A stretch of 47,806 nucleotides of DNA from JABMRP01 sp964444795. Its GTDB lineage: Bacteria; Planctomycetota; Planctomycetia; Pirellulales; Thermoguttaceae. This document shows positions 9,101 through 17,533 of this stretch, one piece after another. Within the stretch, counting starts at the first letter, position 1, and each line of letters opens with the position of its first letter. Below the pieces are notes generated by a model, which saw only the letters and a program-made list of their open reading frames with translations, was not told where the DNA came from and searched no databases. The stretch covers positions 1 through 47,806 of the forward strand of contig CAYUIQ010000034.1 of the NCBI GenBank assembly GCA_964444795.1. Reading direction: 5' to 3'. A program made the position numbers and the translations under genes.

Positions 9101-9248
9101 ATCGCTGGTGCGCATAGTGTCCCGCAGCCACGGTGTACTGGTCGGTGGCTTCATCGGCGTACGAGGTTACCGGTATCAGCGCAGCGCAGAAAGCCGCGAC
9201 CAGACCCCGCCGTATTGCAGCATTCGGGAATCCCGCGGGTTGCCACAT
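6153..9248 (-). CDS. Large secreted tetratricopeptide-repeat protein of the exb-type operon
   Basis: 1031 residues with a signal peptide (hydrophobic RGLVAAFCAALIPVTSYA, cleavage near residue 31). The rest is almost entirely TPR or TPR-like helical pairs, about 25 units. Many have the YbgF/BamD-type pattern of A..Y..F...P with D/H-P turns: FETFLRDYPQHELTGESQFF, ELARFLADHPDDPLGAY, YRRLLKVYPDTKGAAEA. It should lie in the periplasm as a long superhelix or protein-binding scaffold. It is the first gene of the four-gene operon. Upstream of its ATG lies a CCTCGCC/GGCGAGG hairpin (9279-9294), a possible leader structure. In Tol-Pal a TPR protein (CpoB/YbgF) accompanies the TolQR motor, an analogy that supports a function coupled to ExbBD. 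Exact partners are unknown. Confidence 0.85.
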   Translation of the reverse strand: MWQPAGFPNAAIRRGLVAAFCAALIPVTSYADEATDQYTVAAGHYAHQRWQMAAEEFETFLRDYPQHELTGESQFFLGEVLLRLNRHADARAHYRQYIDAHGEERHARLARFRAGEAAYFAGQLDAAKVELARFLADHPDDPLGAYVLPYLGDIARKDGQWQPAVNYFRQASAQFPEGELRDECRFGLAQVLELQGRKEEAQRLYTLLVSAPGSQRADDARFHLGVLQSNQGRYEEALETLSAFDAKPDDNPRKATAILAQAGVLMKLGRIKEAKTRFAALVVDAEVGIDARYWLGVIQKEQKDWSTAGKTLLEAAADAADHPLESAIRFHAGDALFGAGDYPAAVEQFDRVIGSAAVDDPWFDDAHWGRIQAALASKDYSAVERRAATFGEKFPSSPLGAKVQRLLARSFLEQQQYEQAASVLRPLAEAAAPDSGNGEDRYLLALAMEGSGQYDEALAALEPIVETAGGRLRADALLAKGRVLMARRQFSEATESLADALAQQGKGEAGQQSRAHLIICLAQSGELQRARREYAAFLAMQPAKELAVSVTADLAAVALATRQWEWSAQLHGWLIAGDHSAESVRRGLHGLAWTQTQSGQLESAAETFDRLLQKSPPEPMAAEAALRRGRILEQLDKPEPALAMYETVIKSSQQTDEYPYALLAAAQLHDKLGNDARAAGLFEQFADRFPRHEQLPLDRALYQWAWVLDQLGQAEDAHEIFRRLYDDHPQSRFRGYAAYRLARNAFDEQDLGQAEALVGQALAADPSQTDLQRLLELRGHIAATLARRAAQDGDPEAARRRWDEVRETFTMLLVRCPESPKRTAAEFWIGESLYRQGRYDEAGQRFEPLIPRTRGRTESWMAMIPLRRAQVLAHEKKWGEAQLVASRIAADFPDFAQQYEADYLIGRCLASAADFDGARAAYRKVTGSPTGAGTQTAAQAQWMVGESYMHQENYEAAMRAYLRLELLYAYPTWQALALLQAGKCHERLGEWNEAAELYRRLLKVYPDTKGAAEADQRLHNLRQFSSARSRE

Positions 9249-9366
9249 GGTCGCCGTACCCAGAAGGTTCGATGGTTCCCTCGCCCAGGCGAGGCCGGTT
9301 CGTTAGGAAACGCGGAAACGGTTGATTTGGTTCGCCCGTTCTTTGAAATGGCCCCGACCAACAAAA

Positions 9367-9406
9367 AACCCAGTGGTACCGGCTGCTGTGCGGCGACCAC
9401 TGGGTT
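9367..9406 (-). terminator. Intrinsic terminator after the lipoprotein gene
   Basis: Perfect arms AACCCAGTGGT/ACCACTGGGTT enclosing a GC-rich loop, followed on the minus strand by a run of T. It separates the lipoprotein gene from the TPR operon. Confidence 0.8.
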
Positions 9407-9451
9407 TCCCATCTTCTTGCACCCCGATGGGGCCAGTACTCCGTCGTGCTG

Positions 9452-10030
9452 CTAGTAGTTGCTGGTGGGCCCGCCGCCGGCGACATTGGGCACCATGTGG
9501 AAATGGCTCTTGTCGATGTAGATCACCTCTTGAGCGTCTTCGTTGACCGTGGTGTACGGCAGCGGCCACCCCACGTGCGTCGTCTCGCTGAAGTAGACCG
9601 TGCAACGCCAGCGGGAGTGGTGCAGCAGGACCGGACCGGCCAGGGGAACCACCCGCGGTTCGGGATCGACCGAATCGTCGATCAGTTCCTTGACGATCCG
9701 AACATTGTCGCGTTGGATTTCGTGCATCAGGGGGATCCCGCCCTCCAGCGGCCGGGCCTTCTCCAACGCTCGCAGTATCTGATCGTCCGAAGGGGGATCC
9801 ATGGCCACCGGCGGACTACCGCCGACGATGGGCCCCAAAATCGGAACCTTCTCGTACCGCTCTTTGTTCCAGAAATTGTCTTCCTGTTGGTCCTGGAAAT
9901 ACGGGCTCACGGGAATCGGCCAGCCGAGCATGCCGATGTTTGGCCCATACGCAACATTGCAGCCGGTGGCCGATAGAAGGCCAATCAATACCAGCATGCC
10001 CACGACAGCGGATGCAGTCTTTCCGTACAT
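9452..10030 (-). CDS. Putative lipoprotein, function unknown
   Basis: 192 residues from ATG 10030, chosen because GAGGAA precedes it and a lipoprotein signal starts there; the frame is open further upstream without such features. The N-terminus MYGKTASAVVGMLVLIGLLS is a signal sequence ending in a lipobox-like SATGC, with Cys23 as the lipidation site. The mature part has no recognised domain. It contains YFQDQQEDNFWNKERYEKV, a PILGPIVGG turn and an acidic helix, and ends in HMVPNVAGGGPTSNY. It is flanked by hairpin terminators on both sides, so it is a single-gene unit. Location at the inner or outer membrane cannot be decided. Confidence 0.7.
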   Translation of the reverse strand: MYGKTASAVVGMLVLIGLLSATGCNVAYGPNIGMLGWPIPVSPYFQDQQEDNFWNKERYEKVPILGPIVGGSPPVAMDPPSDDQILRALEKARPLEGGIPLMHEIQRDNVRIVKELIDDSVDPEPRVVPLAGPVLLHHSRWRCTVYFSETTHVGWPLPYTTVNEDAQEVIYIDKSHFHMVPNVAGGGPTSNY

Positions 10031-10349
10031 GAACGGTTCCTCGCCAGTTGAAGATGCGCGGCCACCAGGGTCGGCAGCAACCCGCCGTTTGATTTCAATT
10101 CCGAATCCCGTTCTCACCGCCGCGGGACCGCCCACCGACGCAGCGTACAACGGAACTACACTACTTATCGTGTCAAGCTGCGCGAAACTTGCGGGTTTTT
10201 CCGTTTGTACCGAACAATCCGGCCTCTGGGGTCGCGAGCAATCCCTCAATAGCGGGCCCCCCTGCTGGTCATACCCAACAAAAAGCCCCCGCGAGAATGC
10301 AATCCCGCGGAGGCGTGGTGTTCAATGAGGCCGCTGAAAACGGTCTGCT
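10031..10349. other. Intergenic region between BON protein and lipoprotein genes
   Basis: No convincing gene. On the minus strand there is a TTGACA (10176-10171) that could be the -35 of the lipoprotein promoter, but no good -10 at the right distance is seen. The terminator of the BON-domain gene lies at 10285-10314. Confidence 0.5.
10285..10314 (-). terminator. Intrinsic terminator after the BON-domain gene
   Basis: On the minus strand, GCCTCCGCGGG pairs with CTCGCGGGGGC (two G-T pairs) around ATTGCATT, followed by TTTTTG. A strong stem with a U-tract. Confidence 0.82.
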
Positions 10350-11336
10350 CTATCGGTCTTTGAAGTCGAGCTGCCACCAACCGTCATGCCACTCCAGAGT
10401 CACTTTCCGCCAACCCATCGGCACTTGCGGATAGGGGTAGAACGGCCCGATATAGGGCCAGGCGGTAGGCGAATACTGCTTGGGGTAGGTCAGTGCGGCG
10501 TAATTCGGGTGGGCCGCGTAACTCGGCCAGGCATAGTTCGGCATGTGCGGCTGGTCGTACCGTGCGGGAATAGCGCTGGGTGTACCGGCCACGTACATCG
10601 GCATGGGGCCTCCCCCGGCTGCCGGCGTCGGCTGACCAGGTTGAGCATACGAGATCGGCATGGGTTGAACGGGGATCGGCCGCATGGCCTGGGGTGCCAT
10701 GGCCGCCGGCGTCGGAGCATCGGCAACCGGATACTGCGGTTGTGGCGCCCTGGGTGCCGGAGTCGGGATCTGCGCCGAAGCAGCGGCCACCGGGCGAATC
10801 TTGCCGGAAGCGTACGACGTGGGAACCCGATCCGCTCGTTGCGTCGGCACCGGCAGGGGTGTCAACGGTTGCGACGAGGCCGTTTGTGCGATGCGATGAG
10901 ACGAATACGTTCGCCCCGCCCGCGCGGCGCCCAGCGTTGCTGGTGCCGTCCGGGGCAGGTGCTCACGACCCATCGCGCCGGCTACCTGCTGTAGCGGCTG
11001 GCGGGCAATCGGTGTCGCGGCCCGCGGCACGCGAGCCGGCGTCGCCGCGACTTCCGGGCTCGGACTGACGACCAACTGGTTGACCGTCTCGCGAACGCCG
11101 GGGGTTTGACGGGCAATCTGCAGTGCCGTCGCCATTTGTGCGGGATTCGCCACGCGGCCTTTCAGCCACGCTCGGCCGCTCTCGTACTTCACCCAAATCT
11201 TGTAGTCTTTAAGTTGGCCACCCGTCTTGAATTGGCTGGCTATCTGCTGGGCGACCTCCTGGTCACCGGCAAACGCGGCAAGCGGTGCCAGCGCAGCCGA
11301 GACGGCGACCACCATTCCTATCAACGAACTTCGCAT
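10350..11336 (-). CDS. Secreted BON-domain protein with proline/alanine-rich tail
   Basis: 328 residues from ATG 11336, supported by AGGAGGG. The signal peptide is MRSSLIGMVVAVSAALAPLA with cleavage after AFA. Residues about 25-90 form one BON domain (IWVKYESGRAWLKGRV, ATALQIARQTPGVRETVNQL), a roughly 60-residue alpha/beta fold thought to bind phospholipid or other envelope components. Then about 180 residues rich in Pro, Ala and Gln (PMPISYAQPGQPTPAAGGG) form a disordered linker. The C-terminus is aromatic (YPYPQVPMGWRKVTLEWHDG, ending WWQLDFKDR). A role in the periplasm or envelope is inferred; related proteins are common in planctomycetes. It is a single-gene unit with a clear terminator. 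Confidence 0.8.
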   Translation of the reverse strand: MRSSLIGMVVAVSAALAPLAAFAGDQEVAQQIASQFKTGGQLKDYKIWVKYESGRAWLKGRVANPAQMATALQIARQTPGVRETVNQLVVSPSPEVAATPARVPRAATPIARQPLQQVAGAMGREHLPRTAPATLGAARAGRTYSSHRIAQTASSQPLTPLPVPTQRADRVPTSYASGKIRPVAAASAQIPTPAPRAPQPQYPVADAPTPAAMAPQAMRPIPVQPMPISYAQPGQPTPAAGGGPMPMYVAGTPSAIPARYDQPHMPNYAWPSYAAHPNYAALTYPKQYSPTAWPYIGPFYPYPQVPMGWRKVTLEWHDGWWQLDFKDR

Positions 11337-12103
11337 TCTTACCCTCCTGTTCGGATCAATCCCCTGGTGGGTCACCTTTTCATCTTTGGCACAGCGATGG
11401 GCGGTACCCGTGGTCGAGACCCAAGCTCCGACGCGATGATCTGCGGGTTTTCATCGCTCCGCGCTTCCGCGGGCTCGCACTCAGAGCACCTCCCGAGGCT
11501 GCGTGATCAAACAACGACGTCCACGCCCTGATGACGCCAACGGCGTCGGGACGTACCTTCAAGGGTAACAGTCCCTCCGCGCAGCCTTCGTGTCCGATAC
11601 TACTGCCTGACTATAGGTTTCGGTTCGCAATTGTGCCGAAGGGAAGCTTTTTTTTGATTTTGCCGATCTTCCCAGAGGTCCTGGCAGGCCACATCCGGGC
11701 AGGTACTCCACAATCCCTTACAAGGGCACAACTTACAGTGCCGTTGCATTGTCCGGGCCAGACGAGATGGCCTGGTGATTTCGGGGGATCGCCGTGTACC
11801 GAAGGCATCCCTCGGGTATCCCGTGGAGGACCCGTTGGGAACATTTCGTCGCGTCTTCCTGTCCCGTTCTGGCAAGCCAGGGAAAGAACGCCGACATTAC
11901 CGCGCAGACGCCCCGGCACTACCGATGTCGGCGCATCGGGAGCCGCAGCTCCAGAATGGTGACGCCCAGGTCAAGTCGTGGCCAAAGCCGCCAGACTTCC
12001 GGCCTAAAACGGTGGCCGATAGACGTCACCCTCAGCCGAAGTAAAAGCTCAACGCCGCCAGCGCCCCCATCTCGGGTGGGTCGCCGGCGGCGTTGAAGAA
12101 CTC
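11337..12103. other. Long intergenic region, no convincing gene
   Basis: 767 bp. It holds the upstream region of the BON gene, a GACGCC-AAC-GGCGTC hairpin at 11533-11547, an A+T tract near 11649-11660 and, at its far end, the terminator of the small membrane protein gene. A minus-strand frame (11600-11875) encodes a cysteine-containing stretch (HCKLCPCKG) but has no ribosome site at any candidate start, so it is not called. Confidence 0.5.
12047..12096 (-). terminator. Terminator after small membrane protein gene
   Basis: Arms TCAACGCCGCC and GGCGGCGTTGA enclose a GC-rich loop that can form a further small stem. On the minus strand it is followed by GCTTTTACTT. It begins 7 nt past the stop of the small membrane protein gene, which supports that gene being real. 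Confidence 0.72.
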
Positions 12104-12388
12104 CTACGTCGCTGCACGGTCCGCTCGACGGCAGTCGAACGTGACAGCGATGACCATGAGCGAGAATGTTGTGGCCGATGCCAGCCACCAGTGGGGTGGC
12201 ATTCCCAGAGCCCCAATGGTCGTTAGGCCCACCGTCCCAAGGCACGCAAAGAACACCCGTTGGCAGACCGCTTGATGTCGCGATCCCTCGCCGATTCGGG
12301 TTGTCCACGCGCTGATCAGGCCGATCGCCAGGATTGCCATAATCGCCCACTCCAGTGCGGGCACCGACTCCAACCGGGGAACATCCAT
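12104..12388 (-). CDS. Small inner-membrane protein, function unknown
   Basis: 94 residues from ATG 12388, with GGTGAG four bases upstream; a GTG at 12406 in frame has no properly spaced site. Three hydrophobic segments are seen: ALEWAIMAILAIGLISAW, VFFACLGTVGLTTIGALGM and WWLASATTFSLMVIAVTF. Between the first two is a short charged loop with RHQAVCQ. The last residues are basic, so the C-terminus is probably cytoplasmic. The ORF has a terminator directly behind it and its own promoter region shared divergently with uvrB. No family function is recognised; the pattern resembles small planctomycete membrane proteins of unknown role. Confidence 0.6.
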   Translation of the reverse strand: MDVPRLESVPALEWAIMAILAIGLISAWTTRIGEGSRHQAVCQRVFFACLGTVGLTTIGALGMPPHWWLASATTFSLMVIAVTFDCRRADRAAT

Positions 12389-12711
12389 CCAACTCACCGT
12401 CCGCACTCCCTTGCACTAGCCGCAAGTGCTGTCAAACTTGCCCGCCGACTTCCTTGTCGGCTGACGGTCCGTCTGTTGTAGGCGATTCGCTGAATCTGCA
12501 AAAGAGCAGTTTTCGACCAATTGGGCCAGAAATCTTTTCGTGGGGGGGACGAGCCGCCATACCTACAGGATCCTGCCCGAAAACCGTACAATGCAGTACG
12601 AGCGGAGTTCGTCGGCGGTTCCGGGAAAACGAGAAGACCCGCCACGAAGCCCGTTGCCCCCCAGCAGCCCGTTGCCCCCCAGCAGATCGCCCCCTAGGAG
12701 TGCCCCCCGAC
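12389..12711. other. Divergent intergenic region upstream of uvrB
   Basis: 323 bp between the small membrane protein gene and uvrB. A TACAAT (near 12587) could be a uvrB -10, without a convincing -35. No LexA-type box was recognised. The 3' part contains a C-rich tandem repeat described separately. Confidence 0.5.
12650..12685 (+). repeat. Two perfect 18-bp tandem repeats in the uvrB leader
   Basis: CCCGTTGCCCCCCAGCAG occurs twice head-to-tail (12650-12667 and 12668-12685), followed by a partial third unit with CCCCC. It ends 9-10 nt before the uvrB ribosome site. The C6 runs could form i-motif/G-quadruplex-type DNA on opposite strands, or simply reflect replication slippage. Confidence 0.85.
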
Positions 12712-14784
<2,073 letters not shown>

Positions 14785-14828
14785 CCGCTTGAACATTAAG
14801 CCCCGGCACTTGTGCCCGGCGTTTCGTC

Positions 14829-14927
14829 GCTACTCTGGCCAGAACGTCGGTGATGCCAGGTAGCTACGTTCGCCAGAACGTGGTTGATGCCAGAGGGTTA
14901 CGCCCACGTTCTGGCGAACGTAGCTAC
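14829..14927. repeat. Composite direct and inverted repeat downstream of uvrB
   Basis: Two 31-bp direct repeats (14829-14859 and 14863-14893) share AGAACGT and TGATGCCAG with about six mismatches. The second overlaps the left arm of a perfect 24-bp inverted repeat: left arm 14860-14883, right arm 14904-14927, 20-bp spacer, core CGTTCGCCAGAACG. It lies between convergent genes. It could end transcription from both sides, but there is no T-run, and a related 24-bp copy sits at 44977-45000, which points to a dispersed element. Confidence 0.9.
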
Positions 14928-15036
14928 AGGCCAATCGCTCGGGCTGGACGGCGCGAAATCGGCCGTCAAGAAAAGAACGAGGGGGACGCCCCAGATTGCT
15001 GAGCCATCCCCCCAGTTGTACGGCGTCCGAACAAGC

Positions 15037-15207
15037 TTATTCGGGGGCCTTCGGAGTTTCGGGAGCCTTCGGAGTTTCGGTCTTCTCAGTCTCGGTCTTC
15101 TCAGTCGCGGTCTTCTCCGTGGTCTTCGTGGTCTTGGTCGTACCACCGCAACCGACGCAGAACATGCTGACGCTGACCAGGACGAGGAACATTCCAAACT
15201 TCTTCAT
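15037..15207 (-). CDS. Small threonine/lysine-rich lipoprotein
   Basis: 56 residues from ATG 15207 (AAAGGTTG upstream). The signal MKKFGMFLVLVSVSMFCVGC ends in a lipobox with Cys20 as the lipidation site. The mature part is a low-complexity Thr/Lys/Glu run (KTTEKTATEKTETEKTE) ending in two copies of TPKAPE-like units. Such short lipoproteins are frequent in planctomycetes and may be surface or periplasmic spacers; their function is not known. The repetitive codons (ACTGAGAAGACC-type) suggest expansion by slippage. It is divergent from the ECF sigma gene, and their upstream regions share about 200 bp. No longer product is likely, since the upstream frame lacks a ribosome site. Confidence 0.72.
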   Translation of the reverse strand: MKKFGMFLVLVSVSMFCVGCGGTTKTTKTTEKTATEKTETEKTETPKAPETPKAPE

Positions 15208-15371
15208 TGTAACAACCTTTGCTATTTGCAAAAAAGGCATGTACAGGGGGCCGGGGGGAACCTTTTCCCGCCGTGAGTCACAAATGTAGAGACGAAGACT
15301 TACTAATTTATTCCCGGGCAATTACAATTTCTGGAAGATTCTCCAATAAAGCGCGTTTTCCGTCCCCCCAG

Positions 15372-15400
15372 GGAATAAGTTGGCGGTCGGACGCCTCTAA
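15372..15400 (+). promoter_or_regulatory. ECF-type promoter in front of the ECF sigma gene
   Basis: GGAATA (15372-15377), a 16-nt spacer and CCTCTAA (15394-15400) match the usual ECF layout of a GGAA-type -35 and a C-TCTAA -10. It lies 14 nt before the sigma ATG, giving a very short leader. This implies autoregulation by the encoded sigma factor. Confidence 0.6.
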
Positions 15401-15414
15401 GAAAAGGCCGAACT

Positions 15415-15963
15415 ATGCCCGACGACCACCCTGAACTGGATTTGACCCAGTTGGTCGCCGAATACCACGAGGTCCTGTATCGGTACGCCTACCGGCTGAC
15501 CGGTTCGGTGCATGATGCCGAGGACCTCACCCAACAGGTATTCCTGGCGGCTCAGCGAAAGCTGGGACAAGTACGAGATTCCGGGAAAATACGAAGCTGG
15601 CTATTTTCGGTCTTGAGGAATGGGTTCCTAAAGAGTACACAGAAGAAATTGCCTGTGCCCGCTGGCAATTTGCAGTTGAGCCTGGACACCATCCCCGCAC
15701 AGCCACCCGTGGGGGATACCATTGACAAGGAGCGGCTCCAGCGGGCACTTGGCGAGTTGCCCGAAACGTTTCGCGTCGTGGTGGTGATGTTTTACTTCGA
15801 GGAGTGTTCGTATATCGAGATCGCCGAGCAATTAGAGGTGCCCATCGGCACGGTGATGAGCCGGCTTGCCCGGGCAAAGGCCCACTTGCGATCGAAATTG
15901 TTTGAGCCGGATCACCACCGGCCATCGCCCCAGAAACCCGATACCGCCCAAAAGCGAGGATAA
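15415..15963 (+). CDS. ECF-subfamily RNA polymerase sigma factor
   Basis: 182 residues, typical ECF length. Region 2 spans about residues 10-75 (YRYAYRLTGSVHDAEDLTQQ with the -10 recognition helix, FLAAQRKLGQVRDSGKIRSW). Region 4 spans about 105-160 (ALGELPETFRVVVVMFYFEE, then helix-turn-helix YIEIAEQLEVPIGTVMSRLA). A short 25-residue linker joins them and the tail is basic. It directs RNA polymerase to stress- or envelope-related promoters. The gene ends 11 nt before the membrane protein gene that follows, so the pair is a sigma/anti-sigma operon. An ECF-like promoter in front suggests positive feedback. The target regulon cannot be read from the sequence. Confidence 0.93.
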   Translation: MPDDHPELDLTQLVAEYHEVLYRYAYRLTGSVHDAEDLTQQVFLAAQRKLGQVRDSGKIRSWLFSVLRNGFLKSTQKKLPVPAGNLQLSLDTIPAQPPVGDTIDKERLQRALGELPETFRVVVVMFYFEECSYIEIAEQLEVPIGTVMSRLARAKAHLRSKLFEPDHHRPSPQKPDTAQKRG

Positions 15964-15974
15964 AGGAGATGATG

Positions 15975-16787
15975 ATGAGTCACAGTCGCATCCCCGATCC
16001 CCGCATCCTCGAGTTGCTCGAGGCATGTCGCCCGGGCCACGACGATCTGGCGGATCCGGCAATGGCCCCGCTGGCCGCGGAGTTGGCGGCCCACGAGGAG
16101 TTGGCCGGCCTCCGCGATCGCTTGGAGGAAGTCGACGGCGCCATCGGTCAAGCGATGCACGACGTAAACGTTCCCGAAGGACTGGCCGATCGTCTCTTGG
16201 CCCGGTTGGGCGAACAACCCGCGGCAAGAGTCGTCGAAGAGGAAGCAGCCGATCTGACGGCGCCCGTCGCGGGCCGACGTCTCTCGCGACGGCGGATGCT
16301 GACCGGGACGGCCGCCCTGGTGACCACCGCGTCGCTCCTGGTGGCCGTTGGAATCTGGTGGTTCGACGACCCGCCGATCGAGTACACCAAGGACATGGTG
16401 CTCCGCGACGCGGTCGAGTTCTTCCAGCATGATACATCGGGCGGCGGTCAATTGCTTGCCGACGTGGAACCGCCCACGGATTATCGCTTCAGTCGCGAGG
16501 TCCTCCCCTTGGAAGGCACGCGATGGCGGCGCATTGAGGGTTTCCTCGGCTGCGAAGGAGTGGCTTACGATCTGACCTACCGTGGAACCCAAGCCACGCT
16601 CTACGTGGTCAAGCGAAAGGTTGCCGATCTTAGGCGATACCCCCCGGACAGGCCGATGCAAGATACCCTCGGGTATCCCGTGGCCGCGTGGAACTCGATG
16701 GACGGCCGTCTCTACGTCCTGGTGGTGGCCAGCGAGAATGCCGCGGACTATCGGTACTTCATGGAACCGCCCGGTCCGCTGACTTAG
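15975..16787 (+). CDS. Probable membrane anti-sigma factor
   Basis: 270 residues from ATG 15975; AAAGGAG sits six bases before it, and too close to the two ATGs at 15969 and 15972. The N-terminal 95 residues are helical and cytoplasmic in prediction (RILELLEACRPGHDDLADP, EELAGLRDRLEEVDGAIGQA). They lack a clear HxxxCxxC zinc motif, so it is not a ZAS-type anti-sigma. A membrane helix follows (RRMLTGTAALVTTASLLVAV, near residue 115), then an exported C-terminal domain of about 140 residues with no recognised family. Coupling to the ECF gene 11 nt upstream is the main reason for the call. It would hold the sigma factor at the membrane until a signal is sensed outside. Confidence 0.68.
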   Translation: MSHSRIPDPRILELLEACRPGHDDLADPAMAPLAAELAAHEELAGLRDRLEEVDGAIGQAMHDVNVPEGLADRLLARLGEQPAARVVEEEAADLTAPVAGRRLSRRRMLTGTAALVTTASLLVAVGIWWFDDPPIEYTKDMVLRDAVEFFQHDTSGGGQLLADVEPPTDYRFSREVLPLEGTRWRRIEGFLGCEGVAYDLTYRGTQATLYVVKRKVADLRRYPPDRPMQDTLGYPVAAWNSMDGRLYVLVVASENAADYRYFMEPPGPLT

Positions 16788-16977
16788 CAGTTCCTCGCTG
16801 CAAGCCCCTCTCTACGAGCCCCCCCGTGCGAGTACGCGCCGAGGTGATCGGCGCCCCGCGATCGGCATTGTCGTCATATTCAGCAAAATCTCTCTAATCT
16901 CGCACCGCCCCGGCAACCGAATTCGGTATTGTGTAGCAAGGTGTGCGCGTGTTGCCGGAACCTCAGGAGAGAAAGCC

Positions 16978-17391
16978 ATGAAGAGGCTGTTATTTGCGTC
17001 CGCGGTCATTGTGTTGTCGACGGCGACGGTGGCTCAGGCACAGAGACCGGTCGCTGGGCCGACGGAACTCCAATTTCGATCGTCCGTTTCACCGGGCATC
17101 GTCACTCCCACGCCGGAGATGTGGTTTTACGAGCAAGAGCTTCGCCGCTACGAAGACCCGAAGGTAGCGTTGCGTCGCCGGGCCGAGTTGCGAGCCCAAC
17201 AGCGAGATCATCGGATCGCCGCCCGCGAGTGGTACGGTCTTTCGAAGAGTCGCCCGCAGGCCGGCGTCGATCCGTTCCACGGGACCTACTTGCCCGGCTG
17301 GACGTCCAACGACAGTCTCGATCCGTTCCGGTGGCACCAGACGACGCCGCTCATGGTGCTCCGCCCCGGTCGTTCAACCTCCACCTATTAA
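16978..17391 (+). CDS. Small secreted protein, planctomycete-type, function unknown
   Basis: 137 residues with a clear signal peptide (MKRLLFASAVIVLSTATVAQ, cleavage after AQA) and AGGAGAG eleven bases upstream. The mature part has a helical basic segment (ELRRYEDPKVALRRRAELRA, QQRDHRIAAREWYGLSKSRP) and an aromatic, glycine/proline C-terminus (TYLPGWTSNDSLDPFRWHQ). The combination MWFYEQ...RYEDPK...WYG.S.SRP resembles conserved planctomycete secreted proteins without assigned function; this is from memory and not searched. Its own upstream region has a CCGAATTCGG palindrome at 16917-16926. A CCCC-TTCG-CGGGG hairpin follows the stop but has no T-run. Location in the periplasm is inferred. Confidence 0.7.
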   Translation: MKRLLFASAVIVLSTATVAQAQRPVAGPTELQFRSSVSPGIVTPTPEMWFYEQELRRYEDPKVALRRRAELRAQQRDHRIAAREWYGLSKSRPQAGVDPFHGTYLPGWTSNDSLDPFRWHQTTPLMVLRPGRSTSTY

Positions 17392-17533
17392 CTCACCGCC
17401 CCCTTCGCGGGGCCCATCGAACCGAGGTCGGGGTACGAGATTTTCTCCCGGGGCCGGATCGCCGGGAAGAGGCCAGGGGCAATTCGAGGTCGTCCATCGA
17501 CAAGGTGGGGGGCCTCGATCCGTTTCTTGAGCA

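Noticed and set aside
11600..11875. Minus-strand frame with a cysteine cluster
   Set aside because: Interesting HCKLCPCKG stretch, but no ribosome site at any start and no family pattern, so it is mentioned only in the gap description.
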